DNA of 64,000 bases from Gemmata palustris (GTDB taxonomy: Bacteria; Planctomycetota; Planctomycetia; Gemmatales; Gemmataceae), in NCBI RefSeq assembly GCF_017939745.1, contig NZ_JAGKQQ010000001.1:6835299-6899298 (forward strand), in the 5' to 3' direction. Below, piece after piece: positions 17,433-26,212 of the stretch. The position numbers and the translations under genes are program-made. Positions within the stretch are counted from its first letter, which is position 1; every line of letters starts with the position of its first letter. The notes under the pieces are model-generated. The model was not told the DNA's origin, ran no database searches, and saw only the letters and a program-made list of their open reading frames with translations.

Positions 17433-19979
17433 CTACCCCCCAATGGCGTCCTCGAACTTGAACACCGCGACGTGTCGGCGCACGGGATTGTTCGGATCAA
17501 CGGTCATCCCGCCAATGTAAATGGTTCGCTTGCTGCCGGTCGCGGTCGGCGTCGTGACGACGAGCGGCGAACACATAACGTCGAAGTCGTCCCCGCGCCA
17601 GCCGAAGCCGGGTAACGTCCCGCGCCACCACAGCACGGCACCCGTCTGGGGGTGGAGACAGAACACCCGCCCCTCGCGCGACACCGCGTACACCGTGATC
17701 GGAAACCCGCCCACCGATGCCACCGCCGGCGCGCTCGCGACTGCGCTGCCGATCCCCGCGCGCCAGCGCAGTTTGCCGGTCTTGCGATCGATGGCGTACA
17801 CGTTTCCGTCGCGGCACCCGGCGTAGACCGAGAACGCATCGACCGCGAGCCCGGTGTGGACGGACCTCGGGAGCGGGTACCGCCACTCTTCCTTGCCGGT
17901 AGCCGCATCGAGGCAGCACACCGCGCCCGCCGGCTCTTTCTCGCGGCCTTCGCCCTCTTCGTCGTAGTGGAACGTGTCGAACCCCATGTTGCCGGTGCCG
18001 ACGCCGTAGAACACTTTGTTCCCGCTCGCGATTGGTGCGCCGAACACGCGAAGTTTCAGGTCCGTGCGCCACTTCTCTTCGCCGGTGTTCGCGTTGAGCC
18101 CCACTGCGACGTAGGTGTAGAGCCCGCTGCCGACGAACACGGTGCCGTTGGCGACCACGGGTGCAGCGTCGATGTGAATGCCCTTATCCTTCCCACCGGG
18201 GAACTGCCAGAACTTCGCGCCGGTGCTCGCGTCCGCGCAGAACAACCCGTCTTCGCCCGCGGGGAAGTACACTTTGCCGTTCGCGATTGCCGGTGCGCCC
18301 TCGGTGTGGCTGCCCGTTTTGAACGGTTCTTTCCACGCGGGGTTACCGTCGCTCGCGTTCACACAAAACAGCCGACAGCCCTTATCAACGTGCATCCCTT
18401 CGCCGCAATACACTTTGCCGCCCTCGATCGTCGGCGTGCAGAACACCGGGCGGAGCGGCTCGCCGACCGCGTCCACGGCCCACTCGACTTTGCCCGTGTG
18501 TCGGTTCATCGCGAGCAGGCGCCCGTCCGTCGCGATTTGTACACCGAAGCACAGACGGTCGCCGTCCACAGCGAGGCCGGACATGATGCGGCCGGCGACC
18601 TTTTCTTGCTTCCCGTTCTCGACCTCGAACGCTTCGATCACAACCGGTTCGCCCACGAGTCGCGGGGCGAAGTTGGCTTCCGCGTCGCCGATTTCGGTGC
18701 CCGCCGCAATGGGCTCACCGCCGCGCCCGTTCAGGAGCAGAACCGTAACGACACCACACAGAACGAGCGCGCCGAGGCCGACCGATTCACCCGAGAGACT
18801 GAGCCGCAGCGCGGGTTCTTTTCCGTCCGCGCCCAGATCAGCGCGGTGCGTCAGCGCGCGATACGCGGCGTAGGTGGTCGCAGTGAGGAGCGCGATTCCA
18901 ATGAACGTGAACTCGCGCATCGGCACGGTGAGCGTGCTGTTCCAGTCCGCGAACGCGGCCGTGAGCGCGGTACAGATCGCAGCAAAGGCCGTGAGCCCGA
19001 GGAGCGCGAGCAATTCCGTTCGGCTCGGCACGCCGGTGACGTTCGGCTCTTCGCACGCCATTCGCCGGTAGCGCAACCCCGCCCACAGAAACCCGCCGAG
19101 TGCGATCGCGGTGAAGTAGACGGCGACGGACCTCGGCGCGAACGCCCAACCCGCCGGGAGCCAGTGCGGGCGGTACGTCGAGACGGCGAAGTAGATGAGC
19201 GCGAGCGTGCTGTTGATGCTGGCGACGACGAGGAACGCGCGCCACCGCTTCATGCCGACGGCCATTCGCGCGAACACACCGGGAAACAGCGCCGCGATGA
19301 TCGCGAGCGGCCCGACCAGGACAAATGAGGGGATGACGCCCAGCAGCGCGGAGCGCGGAGTTTGGAGCGCGGAGTTAAGCTCTTCGCATTTCTTTTGAAT
19401 TGGAGGGCCGTATCCGGCTTTCTCCTTATCATCGGGCTCGGGCGGCTTGGCTTTCTTTGCGAGCGCGTCTTCGATGGTTTTCACCATCTCGGCGCTCGTG
19501 CCCTTAAACGTGCGGCGCAGGAACGGCTCGCCGTGGAGGAGCGCCCACCGCACCGTTTTGCCGTCGGCGTCGAGCGTCCCGTAGATCGAGAACCACGACC
19601 CCTCGACGAACACCTTCGCGTTGTAGATCTTTCCCTGTTTCCGCACGAAGAACACGAGTTGGCGCGAGTCGTCCAGGCGCTCGAAGATCGTTTTGGTGTC
19701 CCCGGCCTTCTTCGCTTCGTCGTTACCGGTCATGTTGACCGGGATGCGCTCGAACGGCACTTCGCCCTTCAGCTTCTTGTCGAGCTTGAAGGTCGCGGTG
19801 GGGCGGTCCTTGTTGTCCGGGTCGAGCTTTTCTGCCTTCGCGGTGAAGATGTACTGGTCGCTCTCCAGTACCTCGGCGAGCGGCGTGAGTTTTGTGATGA
19901 CCGCCGGGGCCGCGGTTGCGGTGAGGAGCAGAGCGAAGAGCGCGAGCGCCACGAAGCGCGGTGAGGACTGTGATCGCAT
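17433..19979 (-). CDS. Membrane protein with C-terminal PQQ-like beta-propeller
   Basis: The 848-residue protein has a signal peptide (MRSQSSPRFVALALFALLL, cut near TAAPA) and an unassigned N-terminal domain to about residue 190. About six membrane helices follow between residues 210 and 415 (for example FVLVGPLAIIAALFPGVFA and ELLALLGLTAFAAICTALTA). The C-terminal half is a PQQ-like propeller of the BamB style, with repeated motifs such as GKVYFPAGEDGLFCADASTG, GTVFVGSGLYTYVAVGLN and GNVYAIDRKTGKLRW. The propeller is probably periplasmic. Tryptophan-docking residues are present, but no quinoprotein catalytic residues stand out, so binding or scaffolding is more likely than redox catalysis. 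It ends 13 bases from the kinase gene's end, convergent with it. Confidence 0.85.
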   Translation of the reverse strand: MRSQSSPRFVALALFALLLTATAAPAVITKLTPLAEVLESDQYIFTAKAEKLDPDNKDRPTATFKLDKKLKGEVPFERIPVNMTGNDEAKKAGDTKTIFERLDDSRQLVFFVRKQGKIYNAKVFVEGSWFSIYGTLDADGKTVRWALLHGEPFLRRTFKGTSAEMVKTIEDALAKKAKPPEPDDKEKAGYGPPIQKKCEELNSALQTPRSALLGVIPSFVLVGPLAIIAALFPGVFARMAVGMKRWRAFLVVASINSTLALIYFAVSTYRPHWLPAGWAFAPRSVAVYFTAIALGGFLWAGLRYRRMACEEPNVTGVPSRTELLALLGLTAFAAICTALTAAFADWNSTLTVPMREFTFIGIALLTATTYAAYRALTHRADLGADGKEPALRLSLSGESVGLGALVLCGVVTVLLLNGRGGEPIAAGTEIGDAEANFAPRLVGEPVVIEAFEVENGKQEKVAGRIMSGLAVDGDRLCFGVQIATDGRLLAMNRHTGKVEWAVDAVGEPLRPVFCTPTIEGGKVYCGEGMHVDKGCRLFCVNASDGNPAWKEPFKTGSHTEGAPAIANGKVYFPAGEDGLFCADASTGAKFWQFPGGKDKGIHIDAAPVVANGTVFVGSGLYTYVAVGLNANTGEEKWRTDLKLRVFGAPIASGNKVFYGVGTGNMGFDTFHYDEEGEGREKEPAGAVCCLDAATGKEEWRYPLPRSVHTGLAVDAFSVYAGCRDGNVYAIDRKTGKLRWRAGIGSAVASAPAVASVGGFPITVYAVSREGRVFCLHPQTGAVLWWRGTLPGFGWRGDDFDVMCSPLVVTTPTATGSKRTIYIGGMTVDPNNPVRRHVAVFKFEDAIGG

Positions 19980-20108
19980 GGCGGGAAGAGTCCTTCTGGC
20001 GGGCAGCGTTGGGTAGAGTCTACCCGAACGCGCACCAGAAGCCTACCCGCAGATGTAACAGCTCAAATCTTCACACCAACAAGCACGCGAGGCTCGCTGC
20101 CCCTTCTA

Positions 20109-22301
20109 TCAGGTGCGCCGGAACTGCTTGTCCAATTCTTGCCGGCTGAACAGCAGCGACGTGGGCCGACCGTGCGGGCAGTGGTGGCTGTCTTCGGCCA
20201 TCGCTCGCAGGTGCAGCAAGTAGTTAATCTCCTCTGCGGAGAGTTTGTCGCCGGCCTTCACCGCCGCTTTGCACGCCATCGTCGCCATCAGCAGGTGCAA
20301 CAGCGCCTCTTTCGTTGGGGCACGTTCCTGCGTCACGATGTGGTCGATGACGCCGCGCAGGATCGTGTGCGGGGCCTTGCGCCCGAGCAGTGTTGGGTAG
20401 CTGGAAAGCAGAATAGTGCTCCCGCCGAAGTCGGATACTTCGAGGCCGAGTTCGGCGAGTGCGTCCGCGGCCTCCAGCACGAGCGCGGCCTGCTCCGCGG
20501 GGAGGTCGATCGGTTCCGGAATGAGCAACCGCTGGATTTCGAGCTGCCCGGACCGAATGCGCCGGCGCAACTGCTCGAACAGAATGCGCTCGTGCAGCGC
20601 GTGCTGATCGATGACGAGCATCCCGTCCGGAGTTTCAAGCACGAGGTACGAATCGTGGAGCTGAATCGCTGTGCCGGCCGAAGGCACTTCGACTCGTTCT
20701 GCAGTGGCAGGTGCGGACGGAGCCGGCTGGGGCGTTTGGTGCGCGGAGGGCGGATCGTCATGAGGTGCGGGGGCTTCTTCCTCTTCTTGGGAGGGGAGGT
20801 CAGCAAGCGCAGACTCTTCTTCCTCACTCCCCGAAGGAGCAGGCTCCGTCGAAACCCCTCTTCCCAATCCCTGCTCTAAAGTGGGACGGGTTGGGGTGGA
20901 AGCTGTTGGTGTTGCGTCTCGTACTTCGGATTTTCGCTCCCCCTCTTTCTCTACCGGTCCACGGGACGTTTCACGGACCGGACTGGTGACGGGTGAGGTA
21001 AAGGGAGACGGCAGGACCGGCTCCGAGACCGTCCTCTCGGCCGTCTCGCTTCTCAGCGGTGGCGTGCTGAATCCGCCCGACCACCTGTCACCCCCCTCCT
21101 TTCTCGTGAAGGAGGTTGCGGGACTCGATCTCGGCGCCACCCCCGCGGGCGTGCGCCAGAACGGGTCCGCGATCTCGCCCCTCTCCCACGGAGCGAGCGT
21201 TTGTTCCGCGAGTTCGCGCCGCGGAGACGTGAACAGTGTCGGCGCTTCAACGGGCGCCGGTTCCGGTCCCCCAATTTCTTCGCCCTGCGGTACGGTCAGG
21301 TGCGGGACCAGATTCTCTTTCAGCAGGCGGTGCTTGATCGTGCTGCGGACCAGCGAATAAATCAGCGAGTTCTCCTGAAACCGCACTTCGGACTTCGTGG
21401 GGTGAACGTTCACATCCACCTTGTCGGGCGGGACCGTCAGAAACAGGAACCCGATCGCGTAGCGCCCGGACATCAGTAGCCCGCGGAAGGATTCCTGCAG
21501 CGCGTGCGCAACGCTCCGATCGCGGAACCAGCGCCCGTTCACGAACAGGTACTGCAGCTTCGAGTTACCGCGATCGCACTTCGGGTCCGCGATGAACCCG
21601 GTGAGCCGCAGCGGACCCGCGCCGGAGTCCAGTTCGTACAGCGCGTCGCGCACCTCGCCCGTGAAGAACAGCGCGATGCGGTCGGTCAGCCCGGCGCTCG
21701 CGGGGATGTCGTACACGAGGCGGTTGTTGTGCCGGAGTGTGATGTGAAGTGTGGGGTGCGCGAGCGCGAGCCGGGTGACCGTTTCGCACACGTGACCGAG
21801 TTCGGTGGCGACGCTCTTGAGGAACTTTTTGCGCACGGGCACGTTGTAGAACAGGTGCCGCACTTCGAGCCGCGTGCCCGGGGTGCCGTTCCACGGGCGC
21901 GCGTCCGAGAGCGCGCCGCCGTCGCACTTCACTTCGCACCCGCTCGCGGCCGCGTGCGTGCGCGACTGTAACGTGATCTGCCCGACGCCCGCGATGGACG
22001 AGAGGGCCTCCCCGCGAAAGCCCATCGTACCGATGCGGAACAGGTCGTCGGCCGTTTCGAGCTTGCTCGTGGCGTGCTGGGAGAACGCGAGGGCGAGGTC
22101 GTCCGGGTCGATCCCGCACCCGTCGTCCACGATGCGGATGAGTTCGGTTCCGCCCGCGTCGAGGTCAATGTCGATGCGAGTGGCGCCCGCGTCGATGGAG
22201 TTTTCGAGCAGTTCTTTCACAACGGAAGCGGGGCGCTCGATCACTTCGCCCGCGGCGATCTTGGTAACCACGTCGGGGGGCAGTTGGCGAATGCGGGGCA
22301 T
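20109..22301 (-). CDS. mutL: DNA mismatch repair protein MutL
   Basis: This is the matchmaker and, in most bacteria, the nicking endonuclease of mismatch repair. The N-terminal GHKL ATPase is clear: ELLENSIDAGA, DDGCGIDPDDL and GFRGEALSSIAG. The C-terminal domain has the latent-endonuclease motif DQHALHERILFE, matching the DQHA(x)2E(x)4E consensus. The accessory motifs ACKAAVK and CPHGRPTSLL are also present, so it should be nicking-competent, unlike E. coli MutL. Between them (about residues 335-530) lies an unusually long Pro/Glu/Ser-rich disordered linker, giving 730 residues against about 600-650 usually. The ATG at 22301 (MPRIRQLPP) is preferred to the one a codon upstream. No mutS is in the window. 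Confidence 0.96.
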   Translation of the reverse strand: MPRIRQLPPDVVTKIAAGEVIERPASVVKELLENSIDAGATRIDIDLDAGGTELIRIVDDGCGIDPDDLALAFSQHATSKLETADDLFRIGTMGFRGEALSSIAGVGQITLQSRTHAAASGCEVKCDGGALSDARPWNGTPGTRLEVRHLFYNVPVRKKFLKSVATELGHVCETVTRLALAHPTLHITLRHNNRLVYDIPASAGLTDRIALFFTGEVRDALYELDSGAGPLRLTGFIADPKCDRGNSKLQYLFVNGRWFRDRSVAHALQESFRGLLMSGRYAIGFLFLTVPPDKVDVNVHPTKSEVRFQENSLIYSLVRSTIKHRLLKENLVPHLTVPQGEEIGGPEPAPVEAPTLFTSPRRELAEQTLAPWERGEIADPFWRTPAGVAPRSSPATSFTRKEGGDRWSGGFSTPPLRSETAERTVSEPVLPSPFTSPVTSPVRETSRGPVEKEGERKSEVRDATPTASTPTRPTLEQGLGRGVSTEPAPSGSEEEESALADLPSQEEEEAPAPHDDPPSAHQTPQPAPSAPATAERVEVPSAGTAIQLHDSYLVLETPDGMLVIDQHALHERILFEQLRRRIRSGQLEIQRLLIPEPIDLPAEQAALVLEAADALAELGLEVSDFGGSTILLSSYPTLLGRKAPHTILRGVIDHIVTQERAPTKEALLHLLMATMACKAAVKAGDKLSAEEINYLLHLRAMAEDSHHCPHGRPTSLLFSRQELDKQFRRT

Positions 22302-22462
22302 CACAAACTCACGAAAACGTACAGGCGATGTGGTTAATAGTATCGTCGCTCCGCACGGAGAAAGGGAACCCCAGTTGCTGGTACGGGCGTCGGCGGCACA
22401 TCGGTTGCATATTCACGCCAACCCGGAAAACGCGCCGGGAGAACATCGACGGAGGAACCGTA

Positions 22463-22675
22463 ATGAAGGCTTCACGCGCGGCGATTGTCGCCGCGTTCAC
22501 GTTCGGCTGTGCGCTCCTGATCGGCTGCCAGCAACCCGCTTCACCGACCACCGCGCCGCGTGAGAAAGAAACCAACATCCAGATCCGCACGCCGGGTGTT
22601 GACGTGGATGTAAAGGGTCGAGGAGAAGGCAAAGACCGCAAAGTGGATGTTGATGTGAACCGCAAGGACCGCTGA
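22463..22675 (+). CDS. Small lipoprotein
   Basis: This 70-residue precursor starts MKASRAAIVAAFTFGCALL and has a lipobox LLIGC, leaving a mature peptide of about 48 residues rich in Asp, Val, Lys and Arg (VDVDVKGRGEGKDRKVDVDV). The start is supported by a good Shine-Dalgarno (GGAGG, seven bases from the ATG). The alternating Val-Asp pattern could form a short beta-hairpin. It is divergent from mutL. Function is unknown; it is one of the short lipoproteins common in planctomycetes. Confidence 0.8.
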   Translation: MKASRAAIVAAFTFGCALLIGCQQPASPTTAPREKETNIQIRTPGVDVDVKGRGEGKDRKVDVDVNRKDR

Positions 22676-22679
22676 ACGT

Positions 22680-22712
22680 AATCGCCGCGCTGCTCGTTTG
22701 CCGCGCGGTGAT
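22680..22712 (+). terminator. Stem-loop after the small lipoprotein gene
   Basis: An 11-base stem with one G-T pair (AATCGCCGCGC / GCGCGGTGATT) sits right behind the stop codon. There is no strong T-run, so efficiency is uncertain. The rest of the gap to 22933 shows nothing I can name. Confidence 0.45.
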
Positions 22713-22933
22713 TGCATTGAACGCCACTTGTGGGGTTTCTATCGCGGCCGACTCGTTGCGAGAAGCCGTAGGAACGCGCAGGTCGAACCGACCGCATTGA
22801 TGTCCTCGGTCGGAGGAAGTTCGCCCGCCCCCGGCTTGCATCAGCCGAGCACATCCGAAATACTATTCTCACTTCCGCGTTCGCGCGGGTATTGATCCGC
22901 GCACGCCCGATCTTCTACCGCCGGTGCCCTCCG

Positions 22934-24007
22934 ATGCGGATACTCGTTACGTTTGTTGCGCTGGCCCTTCTGTCACCTCTCACCGGGTGTGGAAAGCGCG
23001 GGTTCAAGGATTTCACGCAGTTCGCGCAGCCGGACGCCAAGTACACGGTCCTTATGCCCGGCACGCCGAGTTGCGACGTGCGGAACGAGTACGGTTTCCA
23101 GTTGACGACCCATGCGATCGAAGTGGGGGGCGAGGGGTACGCCGTTTCATCGGCGGACATTCCACCCGGAACGCCGTGCGACCTCAGCGGCGCGGTAAAC
23201 GGGCTGTCGCAGAAGGTGAGCGGCACCGCGACCCGATCGGAAGGAGCCAGCCGCAACGGTAGCGGGTGGCGCGAGTTCGAGATCGAAGGGCAGAACCCCC
23301 ACACGTTCTATTCGGGTCGGGTGCTGTTCACACGCGGGCGGTTCTACATCGTCTTAGTGTTTGGTCGGGACGCCAAACTGTCGAACCAACAGGTTCGGAC
23401 GTTCCTCGACTCGTTCCGAATCACGGACGGAGGGGACACGCCCGGTCCAGGATGGGCTGTTACTCCCGCACCTGCCCCCACTCCTGCTCCTTCACGAGTA
23501 GCACCCCATCCCGCAATCCCTGCTCCCCCGCCGACCTACTCACACACACGGGAACCGATGCTCGGCAGCGCGTTCGAGCCAGAGTTCCAGGACGTGGCGC
23601 CGAACGGTGGATTACTTGCGGGCTTCGACGTGTGGTACGGTCCCTATGCCGACTACGAGATCATCGTGGGTATTCGGCCCATTTACCGCACCGGGGGCGT
23701 CGATTCAGCCGGGCTTCTCCACGGAACAGAAACACACCGCGGCGCACGGGCGCTCGCGAAACCGGGGTACGCGGTCGGTCACGTGGACGTGCGATTCGGT
23801 GGGGCCGTCGATTCACTCACCCCGACCTTCATGAAAATCGCAAATGGGCGCCTTGATCCGAATGACGTGTACACGGGGGAAACGGTTGGCGGGATCGGCG
23901 GGTACGGTCCCCAACAGCTCGGGGACGGAACGCCGATCGTCGGAATCGTCGGCCGAAAGAACGGCAGCCTGACCGCGTTTGGGGTTATGCGCGCGGGCAA
24001 GAAATAG
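22934..24007 (+). CDS. Lipoprotein with jacalin-like C-terminal domain
   Basis: The 357-residue precursor starts MRILVTFVALALLSPLTGC, with lipobox LTGC (Cys19). Residues about 25-165 form a domain of the kind seen in several planctomycete lipoproteins (FAQPDAKYTVLMPGTP ... FYIVLVFGRDAKLSNQQV). A Pro/Ala-rich linker follows (about 175-205), then a beta-rich domain with FDVWYGPYADYEIIVGIRPIY and VGIVGRKNGSLTAFGV. That last pattern (G-FDVW, GIxGR, GVxR) is reminiscent of jacalin-type beta-prism lectins, so carbohydrate binding at the cell surface is a reasonable guess. The chosen start at 22934 gives a proper signal peptide. Confidence 0.75.
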   Translation: MRILVTFVALALLSPLTGCGKRGFKDFTQFAQPDAKYTVLMPGTPSCDVRNEYGFQLTTHAIEVGGEGYAVSSADIPPGTPCDLSGAVNGLSQKVSGTATRSEGASRNGSGWREFEIEGQNPHTFYSGRVLFTRGRFYIVLVFGRDAKLSNQQVRTFLDSFRITDGGDTPGPGWAVTPAPAPTPAPSRVAPHPAIPAPPPTYSHTREPMLGSAFEPEFQDVAPNGGLLAGFDVWYGPYADYEIIVGIRPIYRTGGVDSAGLLHGTETHRGARALAKPGYAVGHVDVRFGGAVDSLTPTFMKIANGRLDPNDVYTGETVGGIGGYGPQQLGDGTPIVGIVGRKNGSLTAFGVMRAGKK

Positions 24008-24028
24008 TGCCCGCGCCTCCGAGCCGCA

Positions 24029-25258
24029 TCACGTCCCCCGATAGAGGAACTTCGCCATGTCCACGTTCGTGGCGAACGCCTCCTTGTCCGGTAGTTTGCC
24101 CACGTAGCGGTGGATGAAACACGGGATGTCCTGTTCGTGCGCGGAGCCGTGCGAGCGGTAGTCCTTCGGCAACTCTTCGCGCTCCTTCATCGAGTGGCCG
24201 AACACCACCCGTTTGGTCGCGGTCACCCACAAGTCGCCGATCCGGTGCGGGTTCAGCCGGTGCTTCTTCGCCGCTTCGTCGCGTGTCAACACGTCCTCGA
24301 CGCCTTCGATGTCCTTCAGCGACTTGATGACCTTGTCCGCGTCCTTGGGGCTGTTCAAGTAAATGAACGCGGTACCGCCGTACCCGCCGTGGTGCCGCGG
24401 GTACTGGTCGCGCTCGGCCGACATCGCGATCTTCACCGGCGTACCGCGCTCCGTGAGTGCCTTATTCAGATTCATCACGGTGGTTTTCGCGTTCATACCG
24501 TGGTCCGGGGCGATGATGAACGCCATGTCCGGGTCGGCTTCAGCGGCTTCTTTCAGGAGCGAATCGATCTTGCTCAGGTGCGCCCGCGAGTCGGCGGCTT
24601 CCGGGGCGAATTTGTGCATCGGGTAGTCGGTGGTGTGGACGAACAGCAGCCCGAACTTCGGTTGGTTCTTGATGAGATCGATCGCGATGTTCCACACCCA
24701 GTAGTTCACGTCCGCCGAATAGATGTCCGGCGGCGTGCCGTACTTCTTCGCGGCCTCGGCCGGCGGTTGCTGCGAACCGACCGCGTAGCTGGTTCCCTGT
24801 TTCAAGAGCGAGACGGTCTTTTGCTTCGCGGAAACCAGTGCGGACCGCACCCCGAACCGCGCCGCGCGCTGAAAGAGCGTCGCGCTGGTGAGCAAATTGG
24901 GGTCGGACATGAAGAGCTCTTCGTCGCGCTCCGCGTCCCAGTACGAGTTGCCCGTGATACCGTGTTCGTCCGCGTGGACACCGCAGCACAACCCCGCGGC
25001 TTGCGTGTTCGTCACGGTCGGCATCGCGGCTTTGAGCTGCTTGTGGAACCCGTCCTTCGCCCAGGCTTTCAGCGTCGGCATCGGGGAGGCTTCGTAGTAT
25101 TCGGGTCCGAAGCCGTCGAAGAGAACAACGCACACCCGCTGTGGGAGCTTGGTCGCGGAAGGCGCAACCCGCGCGAGCGCGCTCGATGGGCGGATAAGGG
25201 GAGCAGCGGTAGCGGCCGCAAGGAACCCGCGGCGCGAGAGCGAAGAGCGTGCTGGCAT
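24029..25258 (-). CDS. Tat-exported alkaline phosphatase / phosphodiesterase family protein
   Basis: The 409-residue protein begins MPARSSLSRRGFLAAATAA, a twin-arginine signal (SRRGFLA). The mature part is the nucleotide pyrophosphatase / type I phosphodiesterase fold: metal ligand region CVVLFDGFGPEYYEA, nucleophile Thr in TVTNTQAAGLCCG, then HTTDYPMHKFAP, and metal ligands in FIIAPDHGMNAKT and QYPRHHGGYGGTAFIY. It would hydrolyse phosphodiester or phosphate-ester bonds in the periplasm using two zinc ions. Length suits the family. It lies 92 bases from the methyltransferase start region on the same strand, but the genomic context does not reveal the substrate. Confidence 0.88.
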   Translation of the reverse strand: MPARSSLSRRGFLAAATAAPLIRPSSALARVAPSATKLPQRVCVVLFDGFGPEYYEASPMPTLKAWAKDGFHKQLKAAMPTVTNTQAAGLCCGVHADEHGITGNSYWDAERDEELFMSDPNLLTSATLFQRAARFGVRSALVSAKQKTVSLLKQGTSYAVGSQQPPAEAAKKYGTPPDIYSADVNYWVWNIAIDLIKNQPKFGLLFVHTTDYPMHKFAPEAADSRAHLSKIDSLLKEAAEADPDMAFIIAPDHGMNAKTTVMNLNKALTERGTPVKIAMSAERDQYPRHHGGYGGTAFIYLNSPKDADKVIKSLKDIEGVEDVLTRDEAAKKHRLNPHRIGDLWVTATKRVVFGHSMKEREELPKDYRSHGSAHEQDIPCFIHRYVGKLPDKEAFATNVDMAKFLYRGT

Positions 25259-25350
25259 GGACGCGACCCCGGTGAAAAGAGGAACGAGTGTCCTTCTTCC
25301 CCGATCGCGTGCCGGCCGGCAATCGTCGAGCGCGAGAGTTTACGGAAACT

Positions 25351-26211
25351 TCACGCCCGAGTGCGACGCAGCACCCAGGCGTCTTGCGGAGGATTTCCCT
25401 TCGCGCCTTCGGGGGCCATGTCCAGCACCTCGAAGCCATCGGCCAACACGGTTCGCACGAATTGCGGCGGGTGAAACGTGGCGCAGTGGTTCGTTCCGGC
25501 GAGGTCGCCCCCGCGCACGACGAACCGCCCGGCGCGATAGTCCGCGCGTTCGGCGCGCGTCAGGCGACCGAGCATCGCGTCGCCGTGGAGCGAGATCACC
25601 GCCACGCCACCGGGCTTCAGCACGCGACGCAGTTCGTGCATCCAGTGCGTTTGCAGGTGCAGCGGCAGGTGCGTGAACACCGAGAAGGCGTAAACGAGGT
25701 CGAAGGAGCCGGCGTCGTAGGGCAGCGGCGATTCCAATGCGTTGACTGCGAACTGACCGAACGGCAGGTTCTCCGCGCACCACTCCACCCCGACCGGGTT
25801 CGAGTCGCACCCGTGCAGTTCGGCGGGCAAGTGGCGCAGGTGCCGAATCACGCGCCCGCAGCCGCACCCGAAATCGAGGATACGGTCACACTGTTCGATG
25901 CGGATGCCGGTCTTCGCGAGCAATGCCGTGAGCGAATCCGCGGCGCGCTGACCCGCGGTGAGGAACCACTCCGCGTCGTCGGTGCCGGCCACCATGAGGC
26001 GCAGCACGTCCGGCGGGATCAGCGCCTCTTCTGCGGCGGGAGCGATGCGCTTCGCACGGGGCTTGCCCGTCGCGGCCTTCAGCCGGTGGTTCTCGTTCGC
26101 GAGGCGCCAGCACTCCTCGGTGAGCAGGCGGCTCTCGCGCTCGCGCGAATCGAGCACCCGCACGAGGCGCGACAAACCGGGGACGAATCGCAACAGGTCA
26201 CGGGTTCGCAT
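25351..26211 (-). CDS. SAM-dependent class I methyltransferase
   Basis: The 286-residue protein carries a Rossmann methyltransferase core. Motif I is ILDFGCGCGRVIRHL, motif II-like LHGCDSNPVGVEW and motif IV-like FDLVYAFSVFTHLPLHL, followed by VLKPGGVAVISLHGD. The first 90 residues are a separate basic helical region (RTRDLLRFVPGLSRLVRVL). No signal peptide is present. Its start lies one base after the stop of the glycosyltransferase gene, so the two are translationally coupled. Together they suggest modification of a surface glycan or lipid; the acceptor is unknown. Confidence 0.88.
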   Translation of the reverse strand: MRTRDLLRFVPGLSRLVRVLDSRERESRLLTEECWRLANENHRLKAATGKPRAKRIAPAAEEALIPPDVLRLMVAGTDDAEWFLTAGQRAADSLTALLAKTGIRIEQCDRILDFGCGCGRVIRHLRHLPAELHGCDSNPVGVEWCAENLPFGQFAVNALESPLPYDAGSFDLVYAFSVFTHLPLHLQTHWMHELRRVLKPGGVAVISLHGDAMLGRLTRAERADYRAGRFVVRGGDLAGTNHCATFHPPQFVRTVLADGFEVLDMAPEGAKGNPPQDAWVLRRTRA

Positions 26212-26212
26212 G

